Positions 1-6,756 of a stretch of 37,095 bases of DNA are shown here, piece after piece. A program made the translations under genes and the position numbers. The DNA comes from a virus, in the IMG/VR virus record IMGVR_UViG_3300035703_000223, positions 1-37,095 of that record. One strand, given 5' to 3'. Numbering within the stretch: the first letter of the stretch is position 1; the number at the start of each line of letters is the position of its first letter. The notes below the pieces were generated by a model. It made no database searches. It worked only from the letters and a program-made list of their open reading frames with translations, and was not told where the DNA came from.

Positions 1-1
1 T

Positions 2-1630
2 GGCGCTGCATCTGGCCCAAGTCCTTATGGCGCAGGTGGCACCGGCGGTTCCGGCATCGTCATCCTCAAGTACACCGTACCCGTACAGTCTGTCGTAGCC
101 ACGTTCACCTCTACCGGCACATGGACTTGCCCGAGCGGTGTTAGCGCGGTGGAGTACCTTGTCGTCGCGGGTGGCGGCTCCGGTGGCAGTTACGGTGGCG
201 GTGGTGCTGGCGGCTTTAGAACTGGCACAGGATTTAGCGTAACCGCAGGAACGGACTACACGGTTACCATTGGCGCTGGCGGCTCTGGTGCCATTTACGG
301 AAATAACGGTAACGATTCCGTATTTAGCACTATCACTTCGGCTGGCGGCGGCGGTGGTGGAGACGATAACGCTCCCAACACTTCTGGGAAAAATGGCGGC
401 TCTGGCGGTGGCGGTGGGGTCAATGACGCGCCTCGCACCGGAGGAAGCGGCAATACTCCGTCAACTGCCCCATCCCAAGGAAACAATGGCGGTAATGGAG
501 CCGCTAACGCTAATTATGGCGGCGGAGGCGGTGGCGGGGCTTCTGCCGTTGGTGGAAACGGCACCGATGGCCCGTCGGCAACTGGTGGTAACGGTGGTGC
601 TGGCACGGCCTCGTCAATCTCTGGCGGCAGCGTAACTTACGCAGGCGGCGGTGGCGGTGGAGCATGGGAAGCCGCTCCGTCTGGAACATCTGCTGGCGGT
701 ACTGGTGGTGCTGGTGGCGGTGGAAACGGCCAAGGCATTACGGGAACAATGACGGCAGGCACCGCCAACACGGGCGGCGGCGGTGGTGGCAGAGGAAACG
801 GATTGCAAGCAGGCGCGTCCGGCGGCTCCGGCATCGTCATCCTCAAGTACGACATCGGCTCTGCCTCGATCTTCACCTTCAAGTCATCGCAGAAGTGGAC
901 TGCACCAGCGGGTGCGGTGAGCGTTGACTACCTCGTTGTTGCGGGGGGTGGAGGCGGTGGATACATTGCTGCTGGAGGCGGTGGGGCAGGCGGCTTCCGT
1001 ACGGGAACCGCGTTAAGCATTACTGCTGGCACCGAGTACATCATTACAGTTGGCGGTGGCGGCGCTGGGGCAACTACAGCAACGACCATCAATGGCAGCG
1101 ACTCTACGTTTAGCACTATTACCGCCACAGGCGGCGGTGGTGGCGGCTCAAACAGCGGATCATTCCCAAATGCGCCTGCTGCTGGCGCTAACGGCGGCTC
1201 TGGTGGTGGCGGTGCAAACCGTGCGAATGCTGGTCTTGGAAATACTCCAAATACCTCGCCGTCTCAAGGAAACAACGGTGGTTCTGGCGGCAACTCGCCA
1301 AACTTTGGTGGAGCAGGCGGTGGCGGTGCTTCCGCAACGGGTTCAAACGGTACAAATTCTGACGGCGGCAACGGTGGTAACGGCACGGCTTCGTCTATTT
1401 CTGGCAGCAGCGTAACCTACGCTGGTGGCGGTGGAGGTGGAGTTTATTCGCCGGGAACACGCGGTACAGGTGGCACCGGCGGCGGTGGCAATGGCTCAAA
1501 CAGCGGCAACGCAAACACCGCTGGAACAGCCAACACGGGCGGTGGCGGTGGCGCTGGCTCTGAAGCCCCGTATCTGAACGGCGCAGCAGGCGGTTCCGGT
1601 ATCGTAATTCTTAAGGTCAACTTCACATGA
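2..1630 (+). CDS. Glycine-rich tail fibre/adhesin, C-terminal part (5' truncated)
   Basis: The frame is open from base 2 to a TGA at 1628-1630, so the start lies before the window. The product is extremely Gly/Ala/Ser/Thr/Asn-rich and made of large repeats of roughly 230 residues. Each unit opens with an aromatic strand ending in YLVVAGGG, passes through GGFRTGT, FSTIT, SQGNNGG, GTASSISG and SVTYAGGGGGG segments, and closes with GGSGIVILK. The tail of one unit and two full units are visible. This resembles the glycine-rich phage receptor-binding proteins thought to pack as polyglycine helices, and the position beside tail and lysis genes fits a distal fibre or adhesin. Receptor recognition is inferred. 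A 24-base stretch recurs exactly at 50-73 and 827-850, so recombination between units is possible. Confidence 0.85.
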   Translation, partial: GAASGPSPYGAGGTGGSGIVILKYTVPVQSVVATFTSTGTWTCPSGVSAVEYLVVAGGGSGGSYGGGGAGGFRTGTGFSVTAGTDYTVTIGAGGSGAIYGNNGNDSVFSTITSAGGGGGGDDNAPNTSGKNGGSGGGGGVNDAPRTGGSGNTPSTAPSQGNNGGNGAANANYGGGGGGGASAVGGNGTDGPSATGGNGGAGTASSISGGSVTYAGGGGGGAWEAAPSGTSAGGTGGAGGGGNGQGITGTMTAGTANTGGGGGGRGNGLQAGASGGSGIVILKYDIGSASIFTFKSSQKWTAPAGAVSVDYLVVAGGGGGGYIAAGGGGAGGFRTGTALSITAGTEYIITVGGGGAGATTATTINGSDSTFSTITATGGGGGGSNSGSFPNAPAAGANGGSGGGGANRANAGLGNTPNTSPSQGNNGGSGGNSPNFGGAGGGGASATGSNGTNSDGGNGGNGTASSISGSSVTYAGGGGGGVYSPGTRGTGGTGGGGNGSNSGNANTAGTANTGGGGGAGSEAPYLNGAAGGSGIVILKVNFT

Positions 1631-1875
1631 AAACCTATCAACTTATGGGCATTGATACGGCGATGCACTTGCTTCGCCCCGGCGCAAAGTGGGAAATCAG
1701 CAACCGCGAGATTACCCGCTGGGAAGATCCGCGACCCAAACCGTCGTGGGACGAAATCATGTTCACGATTGAAAAAATCAAGGAACTTGAGGACGCGGTG
1801 CCGACAATCCTATTGCCCGAGCAGCAGGCTGCGTTTGACGACTACGTTGCCCAGATTGAAAAGGCGGTTGCGTGA
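1627..1875 (+). CDS. Small tail-fibre-associated protein
   Basis: An 82-residue protein whose ATG overlaps the fibre stop codon (ATGA), indicating translational coupling. It begins with a YQLMGIDTAMHLLRPGAKWE segment, contains an ITRWEDPRPKPSW stretch and ends in a predicted amphipathic helix with many Glu/Gln residues. Small acidic proteins in this position are common in phages and often act as fibre-assembly factors, somewhat like the XkdW group, but no domain is recognised with certainty. The role is inferred from coupling to the fibre gene and from size. No signal peptide or membrane segment is visible. Confidence 0.75.
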   Translation: MKTYQLMGIDTAMHLLRPGAKWEISNREITRWEDPRPKPSWDEIMFTIEKIKELEDAVPTILLPEQQAAFDDYVAQIEKAVA

Positions 1876-2489
1876 TTACATACAACCTCTTTCCTACGGC
1901 TGTCGCCAAGTTTGAACTTGGACGGGACTACACCGCCGAGGAAATGGCGTTTGTGGACGAGCAGCCGACGCATAGCAACATGGGCAACACGACGAGCGAT
2001 GACCGCTATGTGCTGCGTCACGACACGATGGCAAGCCTCAAGGCGTTTGCCGAGGCCAGCGTCAACGAGTATCTGCGTTCTATCTACGCGCCGAAACACG
2101 ACGTTACGCTGCGCCTGACGCAATCGTGGCTGAACTACACCAAGGCCGGTCAGTACCACCACAAACACGCGCATCCCAACTCGTTTGTGTCTGGGGTGCT
2201 ATACCTCAAGGCTGCCCGTGAGCGAGACAAGATTTACTTTTACAAAGACGGCTATCAGCAGATCAAACTGCCGACCGACAACTACAACCTTTACAACAGC
2301 GATTCGTGGTGGTTTGAGGTTGGCGCTGGCGATTTGATGCTGTTTCCGTCAAGCCTGACGCACATGGTAGAAACTGTGCAGGGCGATGATCGAGTATCTT
2401 TGGCGTTTAATACGTTTCCGGTGGGATACGTCGGGGACGAGAGCAGTTTAACGGCGTTGCATCTTGAGAATACTCAAGGCGCAGCGTAA
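1872..2489 (+). CDS. Putative 2OG-Fe(II) oxygenase
   Basis: A 205-residue protein starting at GTG and overlapping the previous stop (GTGA). The centre has the sequence pattern of phage 2-oxoglutarate/Fe(II) oxygenases: QSWLNYTKAGQYHHKHAHPN (residues 84-103) with a His cluster able to supply the first metal ligand, then SGVLYL, then FPSSLTH ending in the distal His164, followed by the probable 2-oxoglutarate-binding Arg174 in a DDRVSLAFN strand. The family would form a double-stranded beta helix and hydroxylate a protein, nucleic acid or small-molecule substrate. Being coupled to fibre genes hints at a virion-related substrate, but that is inference. Confidence 0.8.
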   Translation: MITYNLFPTAVAKFELGRDYTAEEMAFVDEQPTHSNMGNTTSDDRYVLRHDTMASLKAFAEASVNEYLRSIYAPKHDVTLRLTQSWLNYTKAGQYHHKHAHPNSFVSGVLYLKAARERDKIYFYKDGYQQIKLPTDNYNLYNSDSWWFEVGAGDLMLFPSSLTHMVETVQGDDRVSLAFNTFPVGYVGDESSLTALHLENTQGAA

Positions 2490-2841
2490 CGATTTTCCAC
2501 AGTTTTATGCGGAGTATGCGTTATCGGATTTAGGAATTTTCATGCACAAACTGCCGGAAGCCTTTATGCCCGTCATCAAGGCCGACATCCAGCAGCGAGG
2601 CATGGTGCATCCGATCATCGTTTACTCGCCTTACGAGCAGTATCAGACCGACCCAAGTCCGGTGTTGCCCGATAAGGAAAGTTTGAGGAGAGAGATACTA
2701 CGGGTGTACATGGGACACAAAAGGGTGTGGGTGGCGACCAAACTAGGTTACTCGCACATTTCTGCGTACCATGTACGGACTGACAAACAGGCTAGGGCGT
2801 TGTGCGCCCATACGACGATTAAAGAGTTTTGCCCAAATTGA
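2464..2841 (+). CDS. Small ParB-like protein
   Basis: A 125-residue protein in a frame that opens at a TTG overlapping the oxygenase gene; a later ATG at 2542 has a better AGGA site, so the start is uncertain. The order of motifs is that of a ParB/Srx-fold domain: MPVIKADIQQRGMVHPIIVY (35-54), a YMGHKRVWVATKLGYSHI segment with GHKR at 84-87 matching the usual GxxR loop, and a closing RALCAHTTIKE. The second ParB motif of chromosomal ParB and a DNA-binding HTH are absent, so a partition role is unlikely. Phage proteins of this fold may be nucleases or nucleotide-using enzymes. Activity is not established. Confidence 0.6.
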   Translation: MRILKAQRNDFPQFYAEYALSDLGIFMHKLPEAFMPVIKADIQQRGMVHPIIVYSPYEQYQTDPSPVLPDKESLRREILRVYMGHKRVWVATKLGYSHISAYHVRTDKQARALCAHTTIKEFCPN

Positions 2842-2850
2842 GGATTGGTT

Positions 2851-3210
2851 ATGGCACATTTTGCTGAATTGGACGAGAACAACGTCGTTAAGCGCGTTAT
2901 CGTTGTGGACAACAAGGATACGTCTGACGCTAACGGTAACGAGGTTGAAAGCATCGGCGTGGCGTTCTGCCAAAAGTTGCTCGGCGGTAACTGGAAACAA
3001 ACCAGTTACAACGGCAACATTCGCAAGAACTACGCTGGTATTGGCTATACCTACCGCGCCGACATCGACGCTTTCGTAGCGCCGCAGCCGTATCCGTCAT
3101 GGACGCTGGACGCAAATGCCCAATGGCAAGCTCCGGTGCCGATGCCGACGGATGGCAAGATGTACTCGTGGGACGAGGACGCTCAGTCTTGGATCGTTGC
3201 GGAAATTTAA
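2851..3210 (+). CDS. Conserved phage protein, probable virion/tail component
   Basis: A 119-residue protein starting at ATG 2851 with an AGGA site eight bases upstream. It reads MAHFAELDENN, then VIVVDN, then GVAFCQKLLGG, SYNGNIRKNYAGIGYTY and PYPSWTLD. I recognise this pattern from small proteins of marine myoviruses and other aquatic phages that are encoded near tail-fibre genes. Their function is unknown; they are probably structural. No membrane segment is predicted. It sits between fibre-related genes and the lysis genes, which fits an accessory tail or fibre protein. Confidence 0.75.
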   Translation: MAHFAELDENNVVKRVIVVDNKDTSDANGNEVESIGVAFCQKLLGGNWKQTSYNGNIRKNYAGIGYTYRADIDAFVAPQPYPSWTLDANAQWQAPVPMPTDGKMYSWDEDAQSWIVAEI

Positions 3211-3212
3211 CC

Positions 3213-3434
3213 ATGGACTATCAAGTAGCTTTTAACCTTGTCGTCGGTGTCGCAGCGGCATTTGGCGGTTGGGTGCTTCGATCAATCACCAACACGCTAG
3301 AGAATCTCCAGCGCGATCACAAAGAGATGATGAGCCAATTCGTGCGCCGCGATGACTACCGAGATGCACTTGAGCGCATCGAGACTGTGCTCAATCGTAT
3401 CTGGGACAAGCTGGACGATAAGGTAGACAAGTAG
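3213..3434 (+). CDS. Membrane/coiled-coil lysis-region protein (holin-like)
   Basis: A 73-residue protein starting at ATG 3213. Residues 5-25 form a hydrophobic segment (VAFNLVVGVAAAFGGWV) followed by a charged helix rich in Glu, Arg, Asp and Lys through to the end, typical of small phage membrane proteins of the XhlA/holin-accessory kind. It lies immediately upstream of the amidase; the TAG stop and the next GTG share a base, so it is coupled to endolysin translation. A holin or holin-regulator role is inferred from topology and position, because another holin candidate follows the amidase. Confidence 0.7.
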   Translation: MDYQVAFNLVVGVAAAFGGWVLRSITNTLENLQRDHKEMMSQFVRRDDYRDALERIETVLNRIWDKLDDKVDK

Positions 3435-3973
3435 TGCTATTCCTCTCTGCCGGTCACTCACCTCGAGCGCCCGGTGCATCATGGAAAGGATTTGTCGAGC
3501 ACACCGAAGCGGCTAGATGGGTAGCCGAGCTATCGCGCCGACTGCCTTCTGCGTATGTAGTACCGAGTGGCACACTTGAGTCCAAGGTTGCATATATCAA
3601 TGCGCGTTCGCCTAAAGTCGCGCTAGCGGTAGAGGTACATTTCAATGCTTCGCCATCTAACAGCGGGCGAGGTTGCGAGACTCTATATGCACCTGGCTCC
3701 CGTCGCGGTGCGCTAGTCGCAGAGGAAATCAATAACGCGCTGGCTGAGCACTTCTTTCCGAATCGCGGCATCAAGCCGGGTTGGTTCCAGCAAAACCCAT
3801 CACAACCAGCGCTGTATTTTTTACGGGCAACAAAACCTACAGCGATCATCATAGAGCCAGAATTTATTTATCACGCCGATTCGATTCGAGAGAAGCAATC
3901 TGCGTGCTGTGCATCATTGGCAAAAATACTGCGGGGGTACACTCATGACGGACGAATCGCCGATTACCCATAA
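3434..3973 (+). CDS. N-acetylmuramoyl-L-alanine amidase (endolysin)
   Basis: A 179-residue, GTG-initiated protein of the zinc amidase_3 family, which cleaves the lactyl-amide bond between N-acetylmuramic acid and L-alanine in peptidoglycan. Visible features are AGHS at 6-9 with metal ligand His8, Glu22, an ALAVEVHFNAS strand with His69, and the IIIEPEF strand carrying the probable catalytic Glu (141 or 143). There is no signal peptide, so export needs a holin. There is also no cell-wall-binding domain, as is usual for compact endolysins of phages infecting Gram-negative hosts. It is flanked by two small membrane proteins. Confidence 0.9.
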   Translation: MLFLSAGHSPRAPGASWKGFVEHTEAARWVAELSRRLPSAYVVPSGTLESKVAYINARSPKVALAVEVHFNASPSNSGRGCETLYAPGSRRGALVAEEINNALAEHFFPNRGIKPGWFQQNPSQPALYFLRATKPTAIIIEPEFIYHADSIREKQSACCASLAKILRGYTHDGRIADYP

Positions 3974-4172
3974 GGACTGGATGCGTGGCGCTCTGCGTTC
4001 GCGCACAGTCTGGATTAACGTCGGGCTTGCTGTGTTGGGTGGCCTCGAGCTGATGGGCGCACATCTGACTACGCTATTCGGCTCACAGGTCGCTGCGGCG
4101 ATCTTGTTAGTCGGCGCTACGGCAAACCTAGCGCTTCGAGCGATCACCACTACGGCACTGCCGCACAAGTAA
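3945..4172 (+). CDS. Putative holin
   Basis: A 75-residue protein starting at ATG 3945, inside the last 30 bases of the amidase gene. The N-terminus is hydrophilic (MTDESPITHKDW), followed by two hydrophobic helices, about residues 22-42 and 46-66, separated by a short turn, and a short basic tail. This two-helix topology with N- and C-termini on the same side is that of class II holins. Location directly after the endolysin supports the call. No family name can be assigned from sequence alone. Confidence 0.7.
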   Translation: MTDESPITHKDWMRGALRSRTVWINVGLAVLGGLELMGAHLTTLFGSQVAAAILLVGATANLALRAITTTALPHK

Positions 4173-4173
4173 A

Positions 4174-5172
4174 ATGCCTAACAAGTTGAGCGATGACGAG
4201 TTCATCGCATTATGGCAGAGGTCTGGTAGTGCTAGCGAAATCTCGAAGATCACCGGCCTATCGCAACGAGCGATATACGGTCGCCGTCGATCCCTAGAGG
4301 CTCGACTAGGCGTCTCGCTCGCTAGCAAATTCCCGAGCGGCGCTAAAGCTAGCTGGCAAGTTCAGCAGGGTGAGGCGTTAAGCGCGGTTGCCGCCGAACG
4401 CGCCCGTAGATACGAGCGGGATATACCGTTTGAGGTGCAGGATGGCGAGGTGATGGTTGCCTCTGATTGCCATTACTGGCCGGGGATCGTCACGCTCGCT
4501 CATACTGCATTCTGTAAACTAGCGAAGGCGATTAAGCCGAAGGTCGTGATACTAAATGGCGATGTGCTGGACGGCGCTCGAATCTCGCGTCACGCTCGGA
4601 TCATGTGGGAAAAGCAGCCCGATCTGAAGGACGAGATTTACGCTGTACAGGATCGCGTCGCAGAGATCGAGCGAGCAGCTGCTGGTGCGAAATTCCTACG
4701 CACGATTGGCAATCACGATGCTCGATTCGAAAACTACCTATCGGGTCGCGTCGGCGAGTTTGAAGAGATGACGGGCATGACGCTACTTGACTACCTACCT
4801 CGATGGGAGTCTGGTTGGGCGGTGCATCTGAACCCGAACACGGAAGGATGGGTCACGGTGCGCCATCGACCTATATCGGGTGGCGTTCACTCTGCGTATA
4901 ACTCGACGTTGAAGGCTGGCGTCAACTACGTTCACGGCCATCTGCATAAGCTACAGGTGACGCCGTGGGCAGACTATCGAGGCCGTCGCTATGGCGTCGA
5001 TACTGGCACGCTCGCAGAACCCGAAGGTCCGCAGTTCAACTACACCGAGGCGGGTCCGCTAAACTGGGCGAGTGGGTTCGCGGTACTGACCTTTAAGGAT
5101 GGGAAGCTCTTACAACCCGAGCTATGTGTGGTAGAACACGGTAAGGCGTGGTTCAGAGGTGTAGAGATATGA
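4174..5172 (+). CDS. Calcineurin-like metallophosphoesterase with N-terminal HTH
   Basis: A 332-residue protein. Residues 1-45 form a helix-turn-helix-like segment (SASEISKITGLSQRAIYGRR). The rest is a calcineurin-type metallophosphoesterase with all core motifs: D98-x-H100, GD at 129-130 with D133, GNHD at 179-182 and GHLH at 255-258. Such enzymes use two metal ions to hydrolyse phosphodiesters or phosphomonoesters; phage members are variously linked to DNA ends or nucleotide turnover. Its place between the holin and spanin genes is unusual and gives no clear substrate. No SD sequence is obvious before the ATG, which follows the holin stop by one base. Confidence 0.88.
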   Translation: MPNKLSDDEFIALWQRSGSASEISKITGLSQRAIYGRRRSLEARLGVSLASKFPSGAKASWQVQQGEALSAVAAERARRYERDIPFEVQDGEVMVASDCHYWPGIVTLAHTAFCKLAKAIKPKVVILNGDVLDGARISRHARIMWEKQPDLKDEIYAVQDRVAEIERAAAGAKFLRTIGNHDARFENYLSGRVGEFEEMTGMTLLDYLPRWESGWAVHLNPNTEGWVTVRHRPISGGVHSAYNSTLKAGVNYVHGHLHKLQVTPWADYRGRRYGVDTGTLAEPEGPQFNYTEAGPLNWASGFAVLTFKDGKLLQPELCVVEHGKAWFRGVEI

Positions 5173-5309
5173 TCTGCCGTCATTGCTTCTGGTCAGCAGA
5201 GGTCACGAGACACCAGCGGGCTGTCTGGTGCGCTCATAAGGTGTGGCACGGTTGGATGAGTATTGCAGCTTGTAACGGCGAGGCATACAAGCCGTGCCAG
5301 CAGCACTGA
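5169..5309 (+). CDS. Cys/His-rich micro-protein, possible zinc binder
   Basis: A 46-residue frame starting at ATG 5169, overlapping the phosphoesterase stop (ATGA). It has five Cys (3, 6, 21, 35, 43) and five His, with an N-terminal CRHC knuckle, which suggests metal binding. The coupling and the way it exactly bridges the phosphoesterase and Rz genes support it being translated. The family is not recognised. It may be a small zinc-ribbon regulator or a partner of the upstream enzyme. It has no hydrophobic membrane segment. Confidence 0.55.
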   Translation: MICRHCFWSAEVTRHQRAVWCAHKVWHGWMSIAACNGEAYKPCQQH

Positions 5310-5659
5310 TCAGATACCTACCGCACATTATCGTCGCAGCGCTCGTATCTGCATTAGCGGTATCGGGTTATTTTTGGGCATACAACCGAGGGGTCGCATC
5401 CGAGCGTGCGAAGTGGGATGCGGCTAACCTCGAGGCGGCGCAGCGATTCCAAGAGGCGCTGGCCGCGCAGCAGGATAGTCTCTTGAAGCTCGATGCAGAA
5501 TTACGGCGAGCGAGACGCGAGAAGAACGATCAGAGAGAGGCTTTGAGCGATGCGATTGCGAATAATGCTGATTGGGCTAGCGTGGCTCTCCCTAGCGGGG
5601 TGCGTGCCGCGCTGGAACGTGATCGAGCGATGCCCACCAATCCCGGTCGTACTGACTGA
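5294..5659 (+). CDS. Rz: Inner-membrane spanin (Rz-like)
   Basis: A 121-residue protein initiated at GTG 5294. It has a single N-terminal membrane segment (about residues 8-29) followed by a long Ala/Glu/Arg-rich predicted coiled coil through about residue 85, the classical Rz i-spanin layout. In the lysis pathway it spans the periplasm and, with the outer-membrane lipoprotein, fuses inner and outer membranes after the endolysin acts. The out-of-frame Rz1 gene begins within its last third, which strongly supports the call. Its presence implies a host with an outer membrane. Confidence 0.82.
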   Translation: MPAALIRYLPHIIVAALVSALAVSGYFWAYNRGVASERAKWDAANLEAAQRFQEALAAQQDSLLKLDAELRRARREKNDQREALSDAIANNADWASVALPSGVRAALERDRAMPTNPGRTD

Positions 5660-5792
5660 AGTCTGCACGCTACCGCTACGCAGCATAGAGACTAACGCCG
5701 ATCTAGCACGCGCCTACATCGACGCGCTCGAATGCGTAGACGAACAGAATCTAAAACTACTTGCGATTGCCGAGCTTTCTTGCCAGCCGTAG
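5550..5792 (+). CDS. Rz1: Outer-membrane spanin lipoprotein (Rz1-like)
   Basis: An 80-residue protein translated in a different frame from Rz, overlapping it by 110 bases and continuing 133 bases beyond it. It starts at ATG 5550 (a second ATG at 5565 gives a shorter signal peptide). The N-terminus MRLRIMLIGLAWLSLAGC is a lipoprotein signal with lipobox LAGC, so Cys18 would be lipidated. The mature part is short and contains two Pro (CPPIP) near the start. It would pair with Rz for outer-membrane disruption. Confidence 0.82.
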   Translation: MRLRIMLIGLAWLSLAGCVPRWNVIERCPPIPVVLTEVCTLPLRSIETNADLARAYIDALECVDEQNLKLLAIAELSCQP

Positions 5793-5939
5793 GGTTGGCC
5801 TCTGTCTCGCTCTAGCACGCGCTAGCAAGTCACTAGCATCGAGCGGAAGTGGCGGCTCGGCGCGAGCTGTATTGATCAGTCGCCCGAGCCAAATCTGCCA
5901 CCACATCCGGTTTGCTTTTTTAAGTTTAGGCGGTTCCAT
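5757..5939 (-). CDS. Small basic protein, last gene of leftward operon
   Basis: A 60-residue frame on the minus strand whose ATG lies within the final codons of the upstream leftward gene (14-base overlap) and whose end overlaps the 3' end of Rz1 convergently. It reads MEPPKLKKANRMWWQIWLGR and then an Arg/Ala/Leu-rich tail. It is basic, lacks a membrane helix and belongs to no family I recognise. Support comes only from coupling and from filling the convergent gap, so it may be spurious. Confidence 0.4.
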   Translation of the reverse strand: MEPPKLKKANRMWWQIWLGRLINTARAEPPLPLDASDLLARARARQRPTLRLARKLGNRK

Positions 5940-6483
5940 GCGCTAACTGCTGCAAGCGCTTGATACCTCGATCACCGAACAGCTGCCAGATCATCGAGCG
6001 GATATGCGGATCGCCAATCACCTTTGCAGGGTTGGCGGTCTTTATCAGGTCGGCTATACGGTCTTTTAACTCCTCGATGCGGTCGGGTATATCAATATCG
6101 CCCGCGCGGATTTGGTATCGAGCGAGTAGCGCATCACAGAGACGCAGCCGCATGATCGGATCGCCTATCTCGCCGTCCCAGAATTTAGCCGAGCGCGATT
6201 GCATGGCCTCGAGCTGCGCTAGATCAGCAGCCTTCTGTTTGTCAGTTTTCTCTAGCTTTTCGCCGGGTGCGGGCTTTGATTTTTTTAGATCGAATAGCCC
6301 TTGCCATTGACCGGCTATGCTCTGTTCGACCACCGCCGCTTGGTCTGCGCCGTAGCGCGAGAGCTTGAGAGCAGCTGCGTGCATAGAGACTTCTTTCAAG
6401 GGCTTCTTGATAGCCTTTCGATAGGCTACCCATCTATCCCATGCCTCTATGTCTAAACCGTTAATCGTAGATACATCTGTCAT
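5926..6483 (-). CDS. Putative replication-associated protein
   Basis: A 185-residue leftward protein with an AGGGAG site before its ATG. Residues 10-70 contain EAWDRWVAYRKAIKKP and the pattern VVEQSIAGQWQGLFDLK, which matches the conserved C-terminal segment (SI-x-x-GWxG(L/I)(F/Y)) of phage replisome organisers and helicase-loader-type proteins. A charged linker follows, then a helical C-terminal half ending MIWQLFGDRGIKRLQQL. Its place downstream of a Cro-like gene is that of replication genes in lambdoid phages. It lacks an obvious origin-binding HTH or an ATPase motif, so its step in replication is not clear. Confidence 0.55.
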   Translation of the reverse strand: MTDVSTINGLDIEAWDRWVAYRKAIKKPLKEVSMHAAALKLSRYGADQAAVVEQSIAGQWQGLFDLKKSKPAPGEKLEKTDKQKAADLAQLEAMQSRSAKFWDGEIGDPIMRLRLCDALLARYQIRAGDIDIPDRIEELKDRIADLIKTANPAKVIGDPHIRSMIWQLFGDRGIKRLQQLAHGTA

Positions 6484-6492
6484 ATATTCTCC

Positions 6493-6564
6493 CTATGACT
6501 GTTGGTGAATTCTGCGTGGTGCAGACGTAGTACGCCTACGTCCCATCACGCAGACTATGACTGT
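6493..6564. repeat. Long hairpin flanked by 10-base direct repeats
   Basis: The sequence CTATGACTGT occurs at 6493-6502 and again at 6555-6564. Between them lies an inverted repeat: arms 6513-6521 and 6544-6552 (nine pairs, one G.U), a small internal loop, then perfect seven-base arms 6524-6530 and 6536-6542 around a 5-base loop. It sits just upstream of the leftward replication-type gene, in its 5' leader. It could be a protein-binding site, an RNA control structure or part of an origin. The sequence alone does not decide. Confidence 0.7.
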
Positions 6565-6722
6565 CGGAGCCATCCTGCCGCGAGCGACTTTTACGGTTTC
6601 CCGTTGCGGTTGGCGCTTCCTCGCATCGTGCCGCGCCTCCAGAGTCCCGCTACCCCGGTCTGGATTTAAGCTAGCTCTGCGCGTGGTTTCCCCGTCCAAA
6701 GTAGCCGAGCGGGTTCGGGGTA

Positions 6723-6750
6723 TTGACGGTGGCCTAGCTGGTGCTAGACT
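6723..6750 (+). promoter_or_regulatory. Sigma70-type promoter for small RNA
   Basis: TTGACG (6723-6728), a 16-base spacer and TAGACT (6745-6750) form a good sigma70-like promoter pointing right, opposite to the surrounding leftward operon. No rightward gene follows it before the hairpin at 6802-6830, so its most likely product is a short RNA starting near 6757. Confidence 0.5.
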
Positions 6751-6756
6751 GTCACT

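Noticed and set aside
270-1415. Several open frames on both strands within the glycine-rich fibre region
   Set aside because: GGC/GGT repeats create stop-poor Pro-, Ala- or Arg-rich frames in every phase. None has a start site or non-repetitive sequence.
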